Below the pieces are notes generated by a model, which was not told where the DNA came from, searched no databases, and saw only the letters and a program-made list of their open reading frames with translations. 64,000 nucleotides of DNA, taken from positions 62,599 through 126,598 of the forward strand of contig NZ_KB903835.1 of the NCBI RefSeq assembly GCF_000379825.1. Direction: 5' to 3'. The translations under genes were made by a program, and so were the position numbers. The stretch comes from Longispora albida DSM 44784 (lineage in GTDB: Bacteria; Actinomycetota; Actinomycetes; Mycobacteriales; Micromonosporaceae). This document shows, in pieces, positions 44,302 through 52,971 of the stretch; position 1 is the stretch's first letter; the number at the start of each line of letters is the position of its first letter.

Positions 44302-45418
44302 GCCTGACCCGGCCGCCGGGCTGTCCGGCGTCAGCCGCGACGCGACGGGGAACCCTTGTCTTGTGATCATTCGTGGCCCTTCCGGCTCGGGCAAGACCTC
44401 GATCGCGCGGGAGGTTCGACTCCTGCACGGCCGCGGAGCCGCCGTCGTGGAGCAGGACGTGCTGCGCCGCCTCATCCTCAAAGAACGCGATACCGTAGGC
44501 GGGCTCGCCCCTGCCTTCATCAGCCAGACCGTGAGATTCCTGCTGGGCGCTGGCTGGCCGGTCATCGTCGAAGGAATTCTGCACGCCGACAAGTACGGGC
44601 CCGTGCTGCGCGACCTCGTCGCCGCGAATCCCGGACCTTCCTATGTGTACTACCTGGACGTGCCGTTCGAGACCACGGTTCTACGGCACGCCGAAAGGCC
44701 GCAGTCGAAGGAATTCGGTCCGGCCGACATGGCCCAGTGGTACCGGCCCGGCGACGTGCTGGGCGTTGAGGGCGAACAGGTGATCACCCCGCCGGCCACC
44801 CTCGCCGAGAGCATCGGACTGATCGCCTCAGCCGCCGGTTGGCCGCCGCCGGGCGGCCCGTTCGACCTGGAGCCCCACCGCCGCCCCGCCCCCTCCAGGG
44901 CACGGCGGCGGCATGCGCGCGAGGCCGCAGGCACGGTGCGGATAGTGCCGATGGATATGGCGCTGGCCGGCCCGGTCGCCGAGCTGATGGGCACGGGCGC
45001 GCCGTATGTGACCGCGAGGACCGCGTCGGACTACTGGCTGTACGCGCGGTTGTTCTCCGCCTTGTGCCCGGTGGCGGTGCTCGACGGTCAGGTCGTCGGC
45101 GCCGCGATCGGCCTCGCCGGGCCGGACGATCCGGGCGGGGTGTACGTGCAGGACCTGCTCGTGCGTCCCGGCCATCGCCGCCGCGGGGTGGCGGGGCTGC
45201 TGCTGGCCGAGCTGGAGCGCCAAGCCCGCCTGGCTGGCGCCCGGCGGGTGTGGCTGACGTCGGAGCCGGCCAACACCGCCGCGCACGCCACGTGGACCGG
45301 ATTCGGTTTCACCAACCTGCCCGGTGACCGCATCGTCGAAGGGGTGTCGGTGACGTCGGACTTCAAGGGGCCCGGCAAGCACCGCGCGGTCTACGAACTC
45401 GCGGTTACCGCCGCCTGA
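44294..45418 (+). CDS. P-loop kinase - GNAT fusion
   Basis: This 374-aa protein has residues about 20-190 as a P-loop kinase: Walker A GPSGSGKTS (about 24-32), VVEQDVLRRLIL and VIVEGILHADKY. From about 213 it has a GNAT domain with GVYVQDLLVRPGHRRRGVAGLL and NTAAHATWTGFGFTN. GTG 44294 has GGAGG 6 bases upstream and overlaps hemC by 8 bases. A kinase and an acetyltransferase on one chain suggest inactivation or tailoring of a small molecule. Neither substrate can be read from the sequence. Confidence 0.75.
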   Translation: MAEPDPAAGLSGVSRDATGNPCLVIIRGPSGSGKTSIAREVRLLHGRGAAVVEQDVLRRLILKERDTVGGLAPAFISQTVRFLLGAGWPVIVEGILHADKYGPVLRDLVAANPGPSYVYYLDVPFETTVLRHAERPQSKEFGPADMAQWYRPGDVLGVEGEQVITPPATLAESIGLIASAAGWPPPGGPFDLEPHRRPAPSRARRRHAREAAGTVRIVPMDMALAGPVAELMGTGAPYVTARTASDYWLYARLFSALCPVAVLDGQVVGAAIGLAGPDDPGGVYVQDLLVRPGHRRRGVAGLLLAELERQARLAGARRVWLTSEPANTAAHATWTGFGFTNLPGDRIVEGVSVTSDFKGPGKHRAVYELAVTAA

Positions 45419-45550
45419 CCGGGCAGGCCCTGCCGGTCAGCGCGGCGAGGTCTGCTCACGTCGGGCGGCCTGGTCCGGGCGCAGCCCAGGCGCGCCCTCG
45501 ACGCCGACCTTGAGAGCGGCAGCTGCCGGAACCGGCAACCCGGCCGTCGG

Positions 45551-45955
45551 CTACGGCACCGGTGGCACGATCGGGGCCGGCAGGCCCCGGCGGTCTGCGG
45601 CACAGGCCCCGAGCGGCACCTGCTCGCCAACGCAGCCGGGGCTGAGCGAGCAGGACCCGAATGCCCGGTTACCCGCCCGCCGCAACCGGACGTGGCGGGC
45701 TGCGAACACAGCGGCGGCGCCAGCCAGCGCGAGGACGACCACCGCGTTGAAGACGATGAGGATCGCGGAAAGCTCACCGTCGGCGAGCTTCGGTCGCTGC
45801 CCGCCGATGACGGACTGGAGAAGACGGGGCAGGACAGCCACCGCGAACGCCGCGAAGGCGCACGCGAGCGCGCGGGACCGCAACCGGTCCGCCTGCTCCC
45901 ACAGCGGCAGGCGCTGGACGCAGACGGCGAGCGGATCCGCCACCGGCTTAGACAT
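45551..45955 (-). CDS. Two-TM membrane protein
   Basis: This 134-aa protein starts at ATG 45955. Hydrophobic segments lie at about 30-50 (LACAFAAFAVAVLPRLLQSVI) and 63-85 (ILIVFNAVVVLALAGAAAVFAA), followed by a basic stretch and a Cys-containing tail (FGSCSLSPGCVGEQ). No family is recognised. It is divergent from the DUF3631 remnant across the repeat region. Confidence 0.5.
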   Translation of the reverse strand: MSKPVADPLAVCVQRLPLWEQADRLRSRALACAFAAFAVAVLPRLLQSVIGGQRPKLADGELSAILIVFNAVVVLALAGAAAVFAARHVRLRRAGNRAFGSCSLSPGCVGEQVPLGACAADRRGLPAPIVPPVP

Positions 45956-46190
45956 CGGCACCCCCGGGTCGAGCGATTCGTCCAGCTTAGTGGCATCGCG
46001 CCGCGCGGGCGTTGGAAGCGCGTGCTCACCGCCTGCTCGGCGGCCAGTCGTATCGGGCTCTCCGTGAACCGCGCCTCGGGCGCCGCCCAGGTGCCGGGCC
46101 CCGGCCCCTGTCCGGTCAAGCCCACCTCGCGGTACCGGTGCACGTCCGGCGTCTGCTCGACCCCGCCAACCCGGCCGCCTCAGATTGACT

Positions 46191-46404
46191 GTCACGGATG
46201 TAACAGGTGTCACGGATGCGGGGCCTGCGCGGCCCTGGAAGGCTCCGGCCCATCGGTTCCGCCGGAGCTGCTCCAGCATACCCGTGACACCCGTGACATC
46301 CGTGTCAGGCGTTCGTTACGAGGTTGCGGCAACAGTTTGGCCGTGGCCTGGGCGAACGGCGGCTCGGCCCCTGTGTGGTCCTGCCGTCACGGGTGTCACG
46401 GGTG
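46191..46404. repeat. Iterated GTCACGGRTG repeats (iteron-like)
   Basis: There are seven copies of GTCACGGRTG or a one-mismatch variant in three groups. Two are direct, at 46191 and 46209. Three are inverted with a 9-base period, at 46279-46288, 46288-46297 and 46297-46306. Two are direct with a 9-base period, at 46386-46395 and 46395-46404. They lie within the 497-base gap before the DUF3631 gene. The spacing suggests cooperative protein binding, as at a replication origin or autoregulated operator. The rest of the 45956-46452 gap shows no gene. Confidence 0.65.
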
Positions 46405-46452
46405 GACGAGGCACATTTTCGGTTGCCGGGGTAAGGTGCCGGCGAGGACGGG

Positions 46453-47957
46453 ATGGGAGTTGCGACGGTGCGTCTGCTGGATGAGGCTGAGGCGCTCACC
46501 CGCCGGTATCTGGTCTGCCGGGCGAGCATCACTACACGGCGTTCGTGTTGTGGATTTTGCATACCTACGGGTTCGAGGTGTGGGACTCCACGCCGCGGAT
46601 CGCTTTCATGGCCCCAGAGAAGGATTCCGGGAAGAGCCGGGCGCTGGAGCTGATCGAGGCGTTGTGCCAGAACGGGCAGATCATCGGCGGGAAGTACGGG
46701 ATCAGCCTCGCCGGGATGCGCCAGTTCATCAACGGGCCCCTGACCCCCACGCTGCTGGTCGATGAGGTCGACACCGTCTTCGGGCAGGGCCGCTCCAATG
46801 AGGATCTGCGCGGGTTCATCAACTCCGGCTACCGGCGTAAGACCGGTGTGGTGGTGCGCGCGGGCAAAGCCGATGAGGGGCCGACCTTCTATTCCACGTT
46901 CGCGCCGGTGGCGATGGCGGGCATCAGCGCCCGTGCTCTGCCGGAGACGATCGTGTCGAGGTCGCTGGTGGTCCGGATGCGGCGGGCGCAGCCGTGGGAG
47001 AACGTCGAGGACTTCGACGACGCCGACCCGGCCGAGTGCGCGGTGCTCGCCGCCCGGCTGCGCGACTGGATGCGCGATCTGGTCGCCCGGGGCAGGCTCG
47101 GCGGCGCGGTGCCGGTTCCGGCCGAGGTGCGCAACCGGGCCCGGCAGATCTGGAAACCGCTGATCGCGATCGCCGCTGCGGCCGGGCCGGTGTGGCTGGC
47201 GCGGGCGCAGGCAGCGTGCCTGTTCTTCGTCGCCGACGCCAAAGCGCGTGACACCCCCGCTTTGGGCACCCAGATCCTCGCCTTGGTGCGGGACATGTTC
47301 ATCGAGACCGAAGCCGCTGGCGGGCGCGACGCGGACTTCCTGCCCACCGACAAGATCGTCGAGCGGATCGCCGCCGAGTACACGATCACGCAGACGGTCA
47401 GCCACAAGCGCCTCGGCCTGGAACTCGCCGAGTACGAGGTCAAGCCGGTGCAGCGCCGCTACCAGGGCGGCGGGGCGAAGCGCGGGTACCAGCGGTGTGA
47501 CTTCCTGAAGGCGTGGCAGTACTACCTGCCGCCCCTGCCCGAGGAGACCGCGTCGCCTGCCTTCGAGGTTCCTGTGGTCGCGGCTGCGGTGGCCGCTGTG
47601 GCGGGCCTGCCCCGGCCGCGGGCCGAGTTCGTCAGCCCGGTCCGCGTGGATGCGCGAGGCGCGCAGCCTGCCGTACCCGCGGATCCGGAGGCAGGCGCGC
47701 GGGCCGCGGTGCTTGACGCGCTGCGGTCCTGCCCGCCGCTGGACGGCGAGGCCGGACGGGTGGTGTTCACCCTGGCCGGGCTGGCCGGCGACTGCGGCCT
47801 TCCCGTGGAACGGATCGCCGACGTGCTCGCGGGCCTGGCCCGGCGGCGCGCGGTCCGCGGCCTGGAGCTCCTCCCTTCCTCTGGAGGTGGCAGCGTCCCG
47901 CTGAAGTGGCTGAAGGAGGCCCCCGCCGGCCAGCGCTTCTCGATCGTCGTGAAATAG
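46453..47957 (+). pseudogene. DUF3631 phage/plasmid-type ATPase with N-terminal frameshift
   Basis: Reading from ATG 46453 gives LLDEAEALTRRYLV and then loses the family pattern at about 46515. One frame over, LPGEHHYTAFVLWILHTYGF continues exactly where it should. A single missing base near 46513-46517 explains this. The rest (to 47957) is intact: Walker A PEKDSGKSRA, Walker B TLLVDEVD, and SRSLVVRMRR. DUF3631 proteins are helicase/primase-like ATPases of actinobacterial phages and plasmids. The frameshift may be real decay, a sequencing error, or bypassed by a start at GTG 46545. The helical C-terminal part has a winged-helix-like end (VVFTLAGLAGDCGLPVERIADVLAGL). Confidence 0.7.
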
Positions 47958-47987
47958 CGCCCGCGTCCAGGCAACCGCGGCGGGCGC
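47957..47987. terminator. Hairpin between convergent genes
   Basis: An 8-bp stem (GCGCCCGC at 47957-47964 with GCGGGCGC at 47980-47987) starts at the last base of the DUF3631 stop codon and lies before the convergent cysteine-cluster gene. There is no T-tract. Confidence 0.35.
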
Positions 47988-48003
47988 GGGTGCAGGGCGG
48001 TGC

Positions 48004-48489
48004 TCAGGAGGAGGGCTTGCCGCCGGGCGCGCGCAGGATCGCGGCGAGCACCGGCAGGAGATCCGGCCGCGCGGACAGGTGTCGCATCGCCGTGATCTGC
48101 TCCGCAGGCCACGGCCCGCCTCCGACGGTGAAGGAGTCGAGCATCAGCTCCAGCAGCTCGCGGTCGCCGAGCAGTTCCGCGGACGCGGGCCGGCATCCGT
48201 GCGGGCAGGCCATCGCCTCGGCCGCGCCCCACACCCGGCACACCATCGGCCGGGCCCTGTAGCCACCACACCGGCCGCCGTCCGTCAGCACGGGACATGC
48301 GCCGCTGGTGGTGGCGGGGACGACTGGCAGCGTGACCCCGGACGCCTCTGCGAGGAGGTCGCGTTCGGCGGGGCTCATCACGACTGGTTCGCAGAAGCCG
48401 GAGCACAGGCCCCGGCAGCCGGCGTCTGGCACCCGCGCGTACAGCTCGGCGAGTAGTTCCGCTACCGGCCGCTCAGCCACCCCGGACAT
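48004..48489 (-). CDS. CxxC-rich YkgJ-type zinc/iron-chelating protein
   Basis: This 161-aa protein carries spaced cysteines of the PF03692 (CxxCxxCC) kind: GCRGLCSGFCEPV, then ACPVLTDGGRCGGYRARPMVCRVWG and ACPHGC. The GGRCGGYRARPMVCR segment is the most diagnostic. These proteins probably bind zinc or iron-sulphur clusters; their function is unknown. ATG 48489 has GAAGGG just upstream. The frame is open to 48549. Confidence 0.75.
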   Translation of the reverse strand: MSGVAERPVAELLAELYARVPDAGCRGLCSGFCEPVVMSPAERDLLAEASGVTLPVVPATTSGACPVLTDGGRCGGYRARPMVCRVWGAAEAMACPHGCRPASAELLGDRELLELMLDSFTVGGGPWPAEQITAMRHLSARPDLLPVLAAILRAPGGKPSS

Positions 48490-48580
48490 CCCTTCGCCGC
48501 CACCGCCCAGCCCTGCCAGTTCTACCAGCACCAGCCGCTGGCCTTGCATCCGTTCGGCCTGGTGGCGCTAGCATCCCCTC

Positions 48581-48883
48581 ATGGCGTCTGAGCCCGTGCA
48601 CCCTGACCGCTACCCCGATCTCGAAGTCTTCGACCTGTCCGCTGAGACCGGCGCCAGCGGCCGGTTCGTCGGAACCCTGCTCGCCGCCGGCCTGACGTGC
48701 GCGGCCTGCGGCACGGCGACGGTCACCGCCTACACCGGCCCGCAGCACGGCCTCGCCTTCGACGTCCCTGAAACCCTGCACACCACCACGCCGGTCCTCC
48801 TCGAGCTGCAGTGGTGCACCCGGCACGGCATGGCCGGCATGCGCCTCGTCGACCCTGACGGCGCCGCGCACCACGGTCTGTGA
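48581..48883 (+). CDS. Small hypothetical protein with Cys pair
   Basis: This 100-aa protein has LTCAACGTATVTAY (a possible zinc knuckle) and WCTRHGMAGM, so C-x2-C and C-x2-H could together bind one metal. No family is recognised. There is no ribosome site before ATG 48581, so it may be leaderless. Confidence 0.55.
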   Translation: MASEPVHPDRYPDLEVFDLSAETGASGRFVGTLLAAGLTCAACGTATVTAYTGPQHGLAFDVPETLHTTTPVLLELQWCTRHGMAGMRLVDPDGAAHHGL

Positions 48884-48886
48884 ACC

Positions 48887-48908
48887 GCCCCGCGCGACGG
48901 CGCGGGGC
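48887..48908 (+). terminator. Hairpin terminator
   Basis: A perfect 9-bp stem (GCCCCGCGC with GCGCGGGGC) and a 4-base loop start 3 bases after the stop at 48883. There is no T-tract. Confidence 0.6.
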
Positions 48909-48962
48909 GCCGCAGCGTTGCGGCAGGCGGTAGGTTGAGCCGGCAGGTTCGGCGGGGAAAGG

Positions 48963-49541
48963 ATGGCGATGACGATCCCGGAGTTCCTGGCTCATCTCCC
49001 GGCGTCCGGTGACCTGCCGATCCCTGTGATCACCTCCCGCAAGGACACCGGAGCCCCGGCGTTCGGGTCGGTGCGCGGCGACGTCGTCCTCCATCTCCTT
49101 CAGACCGGCGGGTGCGGTGTGTGCGGGCGCCCGCTGGAACGCGGCGACATCCATTTCGCCTCGCGCATCTACGACCTCCTGCAGGGCAGGGCCGGCAGCG
49201 AGCCTGCGATGCATCGTGCTTGCTGCGAGGCGAGCCTGCGGATGTGCCCGATGCTGCGGGGAGAACGGCGGACCTACCGCGGGTATGAGAACCACCCCGA
49301 CGCACAAGAACCGCTGTGGTGGTACATCGTGGCCTGCGACTGGTACACCTTCGAGGAGGTCCTCGCCGGCCCCGGCCAGCCCGCCGGCGCGTTCGTCTAC
49401 CCGACCGGCCTGGCGGCCATCACCCCGGTCGGCCCAGCCGAGCCGTACCTCATCACCGGCGACGAGGCCGCCCAGCTGCACGCCACCCTCGGAGGCCGGT
49501 ATCCCATCCTGCCTCCGGCCCTGCCCGGCCCCGGGCAGTGA
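48963..49541 (+). CDS. Hypothetical Cys-rich protein
   Basis: This 192-aa protein starts at ATG 48963 behind GGGGAAAGG. A GGCGVCGRPLERGD motif near 50 and HRACCEASLRMCPML near 85 make a plausible zinc-binding HNH-like or treble-clef core (C-x2-C ... C-C ... C), but no catalytic His-Asn-His can be placed. The C-terminal half is soluble alpha/beta. It is the last chromosomal gene before tRNA-Lys. Confidence 0.6.
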   Translation: MAMTIPEFLAHLPASGDLPIPVITSRKDTGAPAFGSVRGDVVLHLLQTGGCGVCGRPLERGDIHFASRIYDLLQGRAGSEPAMHRACCEASLRMCPMLRGERRTYRGYENHPDAQEPLWWYIVACDWYTFEEVLAGPGQPAGAFVYPTGLAAITPVGPAEPYLITGDEAAQLHATLGGRYPILPPALPGPGQ

Positions 49542-49684
49542 GCCCTGGCCTCGATGCTGGGTGAGCCCTCCCAGAACACACGCCGGTTCCAGGTGCTGAA
49601 CCGCGGCACCTGGCGGAGCAAGGGGACAAGGCGCCCGCCCTTTGTCGAAAAGCCTTGCCCCGTCAGGTAGCCTCAGACAACGTG

Positions 49685-49756
49685 GGGCCGCTAGCTCAAT
49701 GGCAGAGCTGCGGACTTTTAATCCGTAGGTTCAGGGTTCGAATCCCTGGCGGCCCA
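49685..49756 (+). tRNA. tRNA-Lys (anticodon TTT)
   Basis: The 72-nt cloverleaf is complete: acceptor GGGCCGC pairs with GCGGCCC, the D arm is GCTC/GAGC, the anticodon loop is CTTTTAA with anticodon TTT, and the T arm is CAGGG-TTCGAAT-CCCTG. The discriminator is A. The first two bases of CCA are followed by other sequence, so CCA is not fully encoded. The integrase gene reads towards this 3' end, so it is the ICE insertion site. Confidence 0.95.
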
Positions 49757-49758
49757 CC
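49722..49758 (+). other. Probable attL (3' end of tRNA-Lys)
   Basis: Tyrosine integrases usually recombine within the anticodon or T arm and keep the tRNA 3' end as the core of att. The T arm and acceptor strand here are the expected core. The matching attR lies beyond the window, so the exact core cannot be measured. The 49759-49929 gap also holds a TGGTCAAC direct repeat (at about 49809 and 49818), a possible arm site. Confidence 0.45.
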
Positions 49759-49929
49759 CTCTGACCTGCAAAAACGCCCTCTCTGAAGTCGATTGCCGTC
49801 GATGATTTGGTCAACCTGGTCAACTTGGCGCGTGTTGAAGTGGGGAAATCCGCACCCCTTTTGGGTGAATGCTGACTCCTTGTCTCTTGCTCGATGGCAC
49901 CCTGGCGTGCCGAGGCTCGGGCCGGAGCG

Positions 49930-51459
49930 TCAGGCCGCCCGCTCGGCCCCAGTGCCGGGGTTGGTGTGCCAGGCCGGGCGGCGGAGCGCGCGTGGGGCGC
50001 GAGGCCGGGGCTTGCGGTTGCGGGACAGGAGCGCCGCAGCCGCGTCGGCGATGGCCTGGTCGACTTCCTGAAGCAGGGAGGTGTAGATGTCGGCGGTGAT
50101 CTGGATGGTGGAGTGCCCCAGTGTCGCCGAGATCGTTTTGAGGTCGGCTCCGGCGGCGTGCATGAACGTGGCCGCGCAGTGGCGGGCGTCGTGCAGCCGG
50201 ATCGGCGGGAGCCCGCAGGCGGCGACGAGTTTGTCGAACCGTTCCGACACCAGCTCCGGGTGCCAGTGCTCGCCGCTGGGCTTGACGAAGTAGTACCCGG
50301 AGTCGATCCACGTCTCGCCGCTGAGCAGCTTCCATCGGGCTTTGCGCGCGTTGTAGGCGCGCAGGTCGGCGATGGAGTCCGGGTCCAGGCTCAGGCATCG
50401 GTCACCGGCCCTCGTCTTGACCTTCTTGTACACGGGCGTGTAGCCCTGGGTGGTGATCTGGTGGGAGATCGTCATCTGCGCGATGTCGAGGTCGACCTGG
50501 TGTTCACGGAGGCCGACCACCTCGCCACGGCGGAGACCGCGCCGCAGGATGAGCGCGTACATCGGGTAGAACAGGATGTCGTGCTGCTCGGCGTAGTCGA
50601 GGAACTCGCCGGCCTGCTCCGGCGTCCATACCATCACCGGGCTGGGTTTGACGCCGGTGGCCTGCCACTGCTTGACCGCCGCTGCGGTCCAGATCCGCGG
50701 CGTGGGCTGAACGGCGGGGTCGAGTTCGACATGGGCCGCCGGATTGAACTCGATGAGGCGGTGCTTGCGGATGGCGTCGTTGAGCGCCTTGCGTAGCGTC
50801 GCCCTGATTTTGATCATCGTGTTGGTGCTGGTGGGCCGTTTCCCTCGCACACTGGCCCGCACCATCGGGTCAGGGTCCTGGCGGGCGGCGAGGATCTGCG
50901 CGTTGCGTTCTGCGATCGCGGCGAACATTTCCTCCAGGTGGGTGACACGTAGCTTGTCGAGAGGCACGTCGCCGATGTTCGGGATGATGTGGTTGCGGAT
51001 GTGGCCGCCGTAGATCTTCTTGGTGTTGGCGTCGATCTTCCGGTTGTGCAGCCAGGATTCGAGGTAGTCGCCGGTGAGGACCGCGCTGCCGACCACGACG
51101 CCGGCTTTGACGCGGCGGGCGACGTCGTCGCGTTCGGGCAGCGGATCGCCGGGCCGTAGCGCTTTGAGGAGATCGGCGATCTCGGTCGCCACCGCGTTGT
51201 CGCCGTTGGCGAGCGTGAGAAGTGCCTTGACCTGGTCGAGCTGGTCGGCGGCGTCTTCACGCAGGAGGAAACCGCTGCGCTGCAGCGGCGGCCGGCGCTC
51301 CTCTCCTCTGGGGGGCATCGCGATCTGGTAGCCCCACTTGCCGTGCCGGGAGCTCCACTGCCCGTTGGCGCGTTTGAGGTCCGGGCAGCGGGCACCGAGG
51401 CGTTTGCCGTCGGCGTCGGCGCAGCCACAGCGTTTGAACAGTGAACCTTCTGCGGCCAT
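49930..51459 (-). CDS. Tyrosine recombinase (integrase)
   Basis: This 509-aa protein has an N-terminal Cys-containing segment (RCGCADADGKRLGARC), a SAM-like core-binding region and a C-terminal catalytic domain. The catalytic set is visible: R in RRGLRRGEVVGL, H-x-x-R in HDARH (423-427), H in LGHS (449) and the nucleophile in DIYTSL (Y459). It is transcribed towards the tRNA, as is usual for site-specific element integrases. Its start lies 2 bases after the excisionase stop. Confidence 0.93.
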   Translation of the reverse strand: MAAEGSLFKRCGCADADGKRLGARCPDLKRANGQWSSRHGKWGYQIAMPPRGEERRPPLQRSGFLLREDAADQLDQVKALLTLANGDNAVATEIADLLKALRPGDPLPERDDVARRVKAGVVVGSAVLTGDYLESWLHNRKIDANTKKIYGGHIRNHIIPNIGDVPLDKLRVTHLEEMFAAIAERNAQILAARQDPDPMVRASVRGKRPTSTNTMIKIRATLRKALNDAIRKHRLIEFNPAAHVELDPAVQPTPRIWTAAAVKQWQATGVKPSPVMVWTPEQAGEFLDYAEQHDILFYPMYALILRRGLRRGEVVGLREHQVDLDIAQMTISHQITTQGYTPVYKKVKTRAGDRCLSLDPDSIADLRAYNARKARWKLLSGETWIDSGYYFVKPSGEHWHPELVSERFDKLVAACGLPPIRLHDARHCAATFMHAAGADLKTISATLGHSTIQITADIYTSLLQEVDQAIADAAAALLSRNRKPRPRAPRALRRPAWHTNPGTGAERAA

Positions 51460-51461
51460 GA

Positions 51462-51833
51462 TCAGTCTCCCAGCGGTGTGGCCCCGTGTGGGGGACCAGC
51501 GGATTTGTTGATGGGCATGGACGCGTGCCTTCGCGCGGTGGTCAAGTCGCCGCCATCTGGGCTGGGCTCGGACGGCGCGTCGGGCAGGTACAGGGCCGCG
51601 ATGAGCGGCGGGGTCGGAACCCGGTAGCGGGTGCCGACGCGGATGAGCGGGATGGGAAAGTCGCCGGCGTCGGCGAGCTTGTAGGCCATGGACACCGAGA
51701 TCTGCAGGATCTGCGCGGCGACGGACAGGGAGCAGACGGGGCCGAGGTCGCGGATCCGCTCAGCGGTCCACATGGCCGCCTGCGGGGAAGCCCCGCCGCG
51801 GGCGGAGCGCGAGGGGAGGGAACGTCGGGGCAT
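51462..51833 (-). CDS. Excisionase-like winged HTH protein
   Basis: This 123-aa protein has an MerR/Xis-type HTH at about 30-65 (CSLSVAAQILQISVSMAYKLADAGDFPI, then RVGTRYRVP), the layout of helix_turn_helix_17 excisionases. It is adjacent to the integrase on the same strand, so it probably bends att DNA and directs excision. ATG 51833 is used; ATG 51773 is also possible. Confidence 0.85.
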   Translation of the reverse strand: MPRRSLPSRSARGGASPQAAMWTAERIRDLGPVCSLSVAAQILQISVSMAYKLADAGDFPIPLIRVGTRYRVPTPPLIAALYLPDAPSEPSPDGGDLTTARRHASMPINKSAGPPHGATPLGD

Positions 51834-51860
51834 GGGAGGGGTTCCTGGTTCATGAAAAAT

Positions 51861-51893
51861 GGCCCAGCCCGCCCGATGCGGGCGGGCTGGGCC
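51861..51893 (-). terminator. Rho-independent terminator after the DpdA-like gene
   Basis: A perfect 14-bp stem (GGCCCAGCCCGCCC with its complement) and a 5-base loop are followed on the minus strand by ATTTTTC. It separates the modification operon from excisionase and integrase. Confidence 0.85.
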
Positions 51894-51909
51894 GAGACGG
51901 AGAGGTGTG

Positions 51910-52971
51910 TCAGCGGGCCGGAATGCCCAGGACGCGCAGGACGGCCTGCTGGGCGGCAGCGATGTCGGCGGCGCGCGGGCCGGGGTTCAGGCACACCGCA
52001 GGCTCCGGCTCGGGTTCGGTGTCGGTGGCCAGCAGCATCGGCGCGGCCCCGGACGGCCGGGGCCGGAACGCCAGGGTGAAGCCGTCGCCGGTGACGACGA
52101 CGACCAGCGGCACGCCGCGGAACGTCCGCCCGATCCGGGCGGCGCCGGGATGGGCTGCTGCGAGGGGTGCTGCGGTGAGGATGTCGTCGAGGCCGGGGAT
52201 CTCGGCGGGTTCGGCGGCGGGCGCCCAGTCGGCGGGCTGCAGGTCGTAGCCGCGTTCGGAACGTTCGACGACAGCGGCGGCGAACGCGGCGACGTTCTGC
52301 CGGCCGGTAGGAGGCGGGGTGGGGCGAGAGGGCATGGAAGACTCCGGTGTCGGATCGAGAGAGGAGGCCGGCTCGAGCTGGTCGAGCCAGTGCAGGAGGT
52401 AAGGGAGGTTGCGGTCGGGGCCGTAGCGCAGATAGGTGCCGTCGGCCGACTGGCAGCCGATGGAGTCGGCGTAGGCCAGGCGGCGGTGGGAGTTGACGCG
52501 GCCCATGTGCGCCCACAGGCCCCGGGCGCGTGCTTGCGCGACGAGATCGGCTGCGGCCGGGCCAAGTTTCCAGCCGGTGCTGCCGCCCAGGAACAGGGCG
52601 TCGATGCCTGTCCACGGGACGTCGAGGTCTTCGAGCCCGTCCTGGGCGACGAGGGCGACCGGGTAGCCGGCGGCGCGGATCGCATCGAGCATCGGCTCCG
52701 ACCGCGCGAGAGTCGCCGCCGCATCGCAGACCACATCCGGCGCGGTCGCAAACGACGCCAGGCGAGGGTCGGCCCGCTGAGCGAGCCGCCGCAGCCAGGC
52801 CAGATACTTCGCGTCGCCCGGGTAGCCGTCGACGAACACCGCGTTGTCGGCGCAGAACCGCACGCCGGGACGGGGCGAACCGCCGCCGGCCGGGGTGCAG
52901 ATCATCCCCAGCCGGCCTGCCATCATCGCCGCCCGGACGTTAGGCCCGCTGGCGGTAGCGAAGTACAGCAC
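51910..52971 (-). CDS. TGT/DpdA-like 7-deazaguanine transglycosylase with C-terminal extension
   Basis: This is a 353-aa protein. Residues 1-200 follow a pattern I associate with phage and actinobacterial proteins annotated as queuine tRNA-ribosyltransferase or DpdA: FATASGPNVR, FCADNAVFVDGYPGD, ALVAQDGLEDLDVPW, ALFLGGSTGWKLG and HMGRVNSHRRL. DpdA enzymes exchange guanine in DNA for preQ0. The catalytic Asp cannot be fixed by eye. From ATG-encoded residue 213 (nt 52335, CGGAG upstream) a separate 140-residue domain of unknown kind begins, so it may also be translated alone. GTG 52971 overlaps the transporter gene by 32 bases. Substrate DNA versus tRNA is an inference. Confidence 0.65.
   Translation of the reverse strand: MLYFATASGPNVRAAMMAGRLGMICTPAGGGSPRPGVRFCADNAVFVDGYPGDAKYLAWLRRLAQRADPRLASFATAPDVVCDAAATLARSEPMLDAIRAAGYPVALVAQDGLEDLDVPWTGIDALFLGGSTGWKLGPAAADLVAQARARGLWAHMGRVNSHRRLAYADSIGCQSADGTYLRYGPDRNLPYLLHWLDQLEPASSLDPTPESSMPSRPTPPPTGRQNVAAFAAAVVERSERGYDLQPADWAPAAEPAEIPGLDDILTAAPLAAAHPGAARIGRTFRGVPLVVVVTGDGFTLAFRPRPSGAAPMLLATDTEPEPEPAVCLNPGPRAADIAAAQQAVLRVLGIPAR

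Noticed and set aside
46453-49684. DUF3631 region as part of the tRNA-Lys ICE
   Set aside because: It lies on the 5' side of the tRNA. Integration at the tRNA 3' end places the element on the other side.
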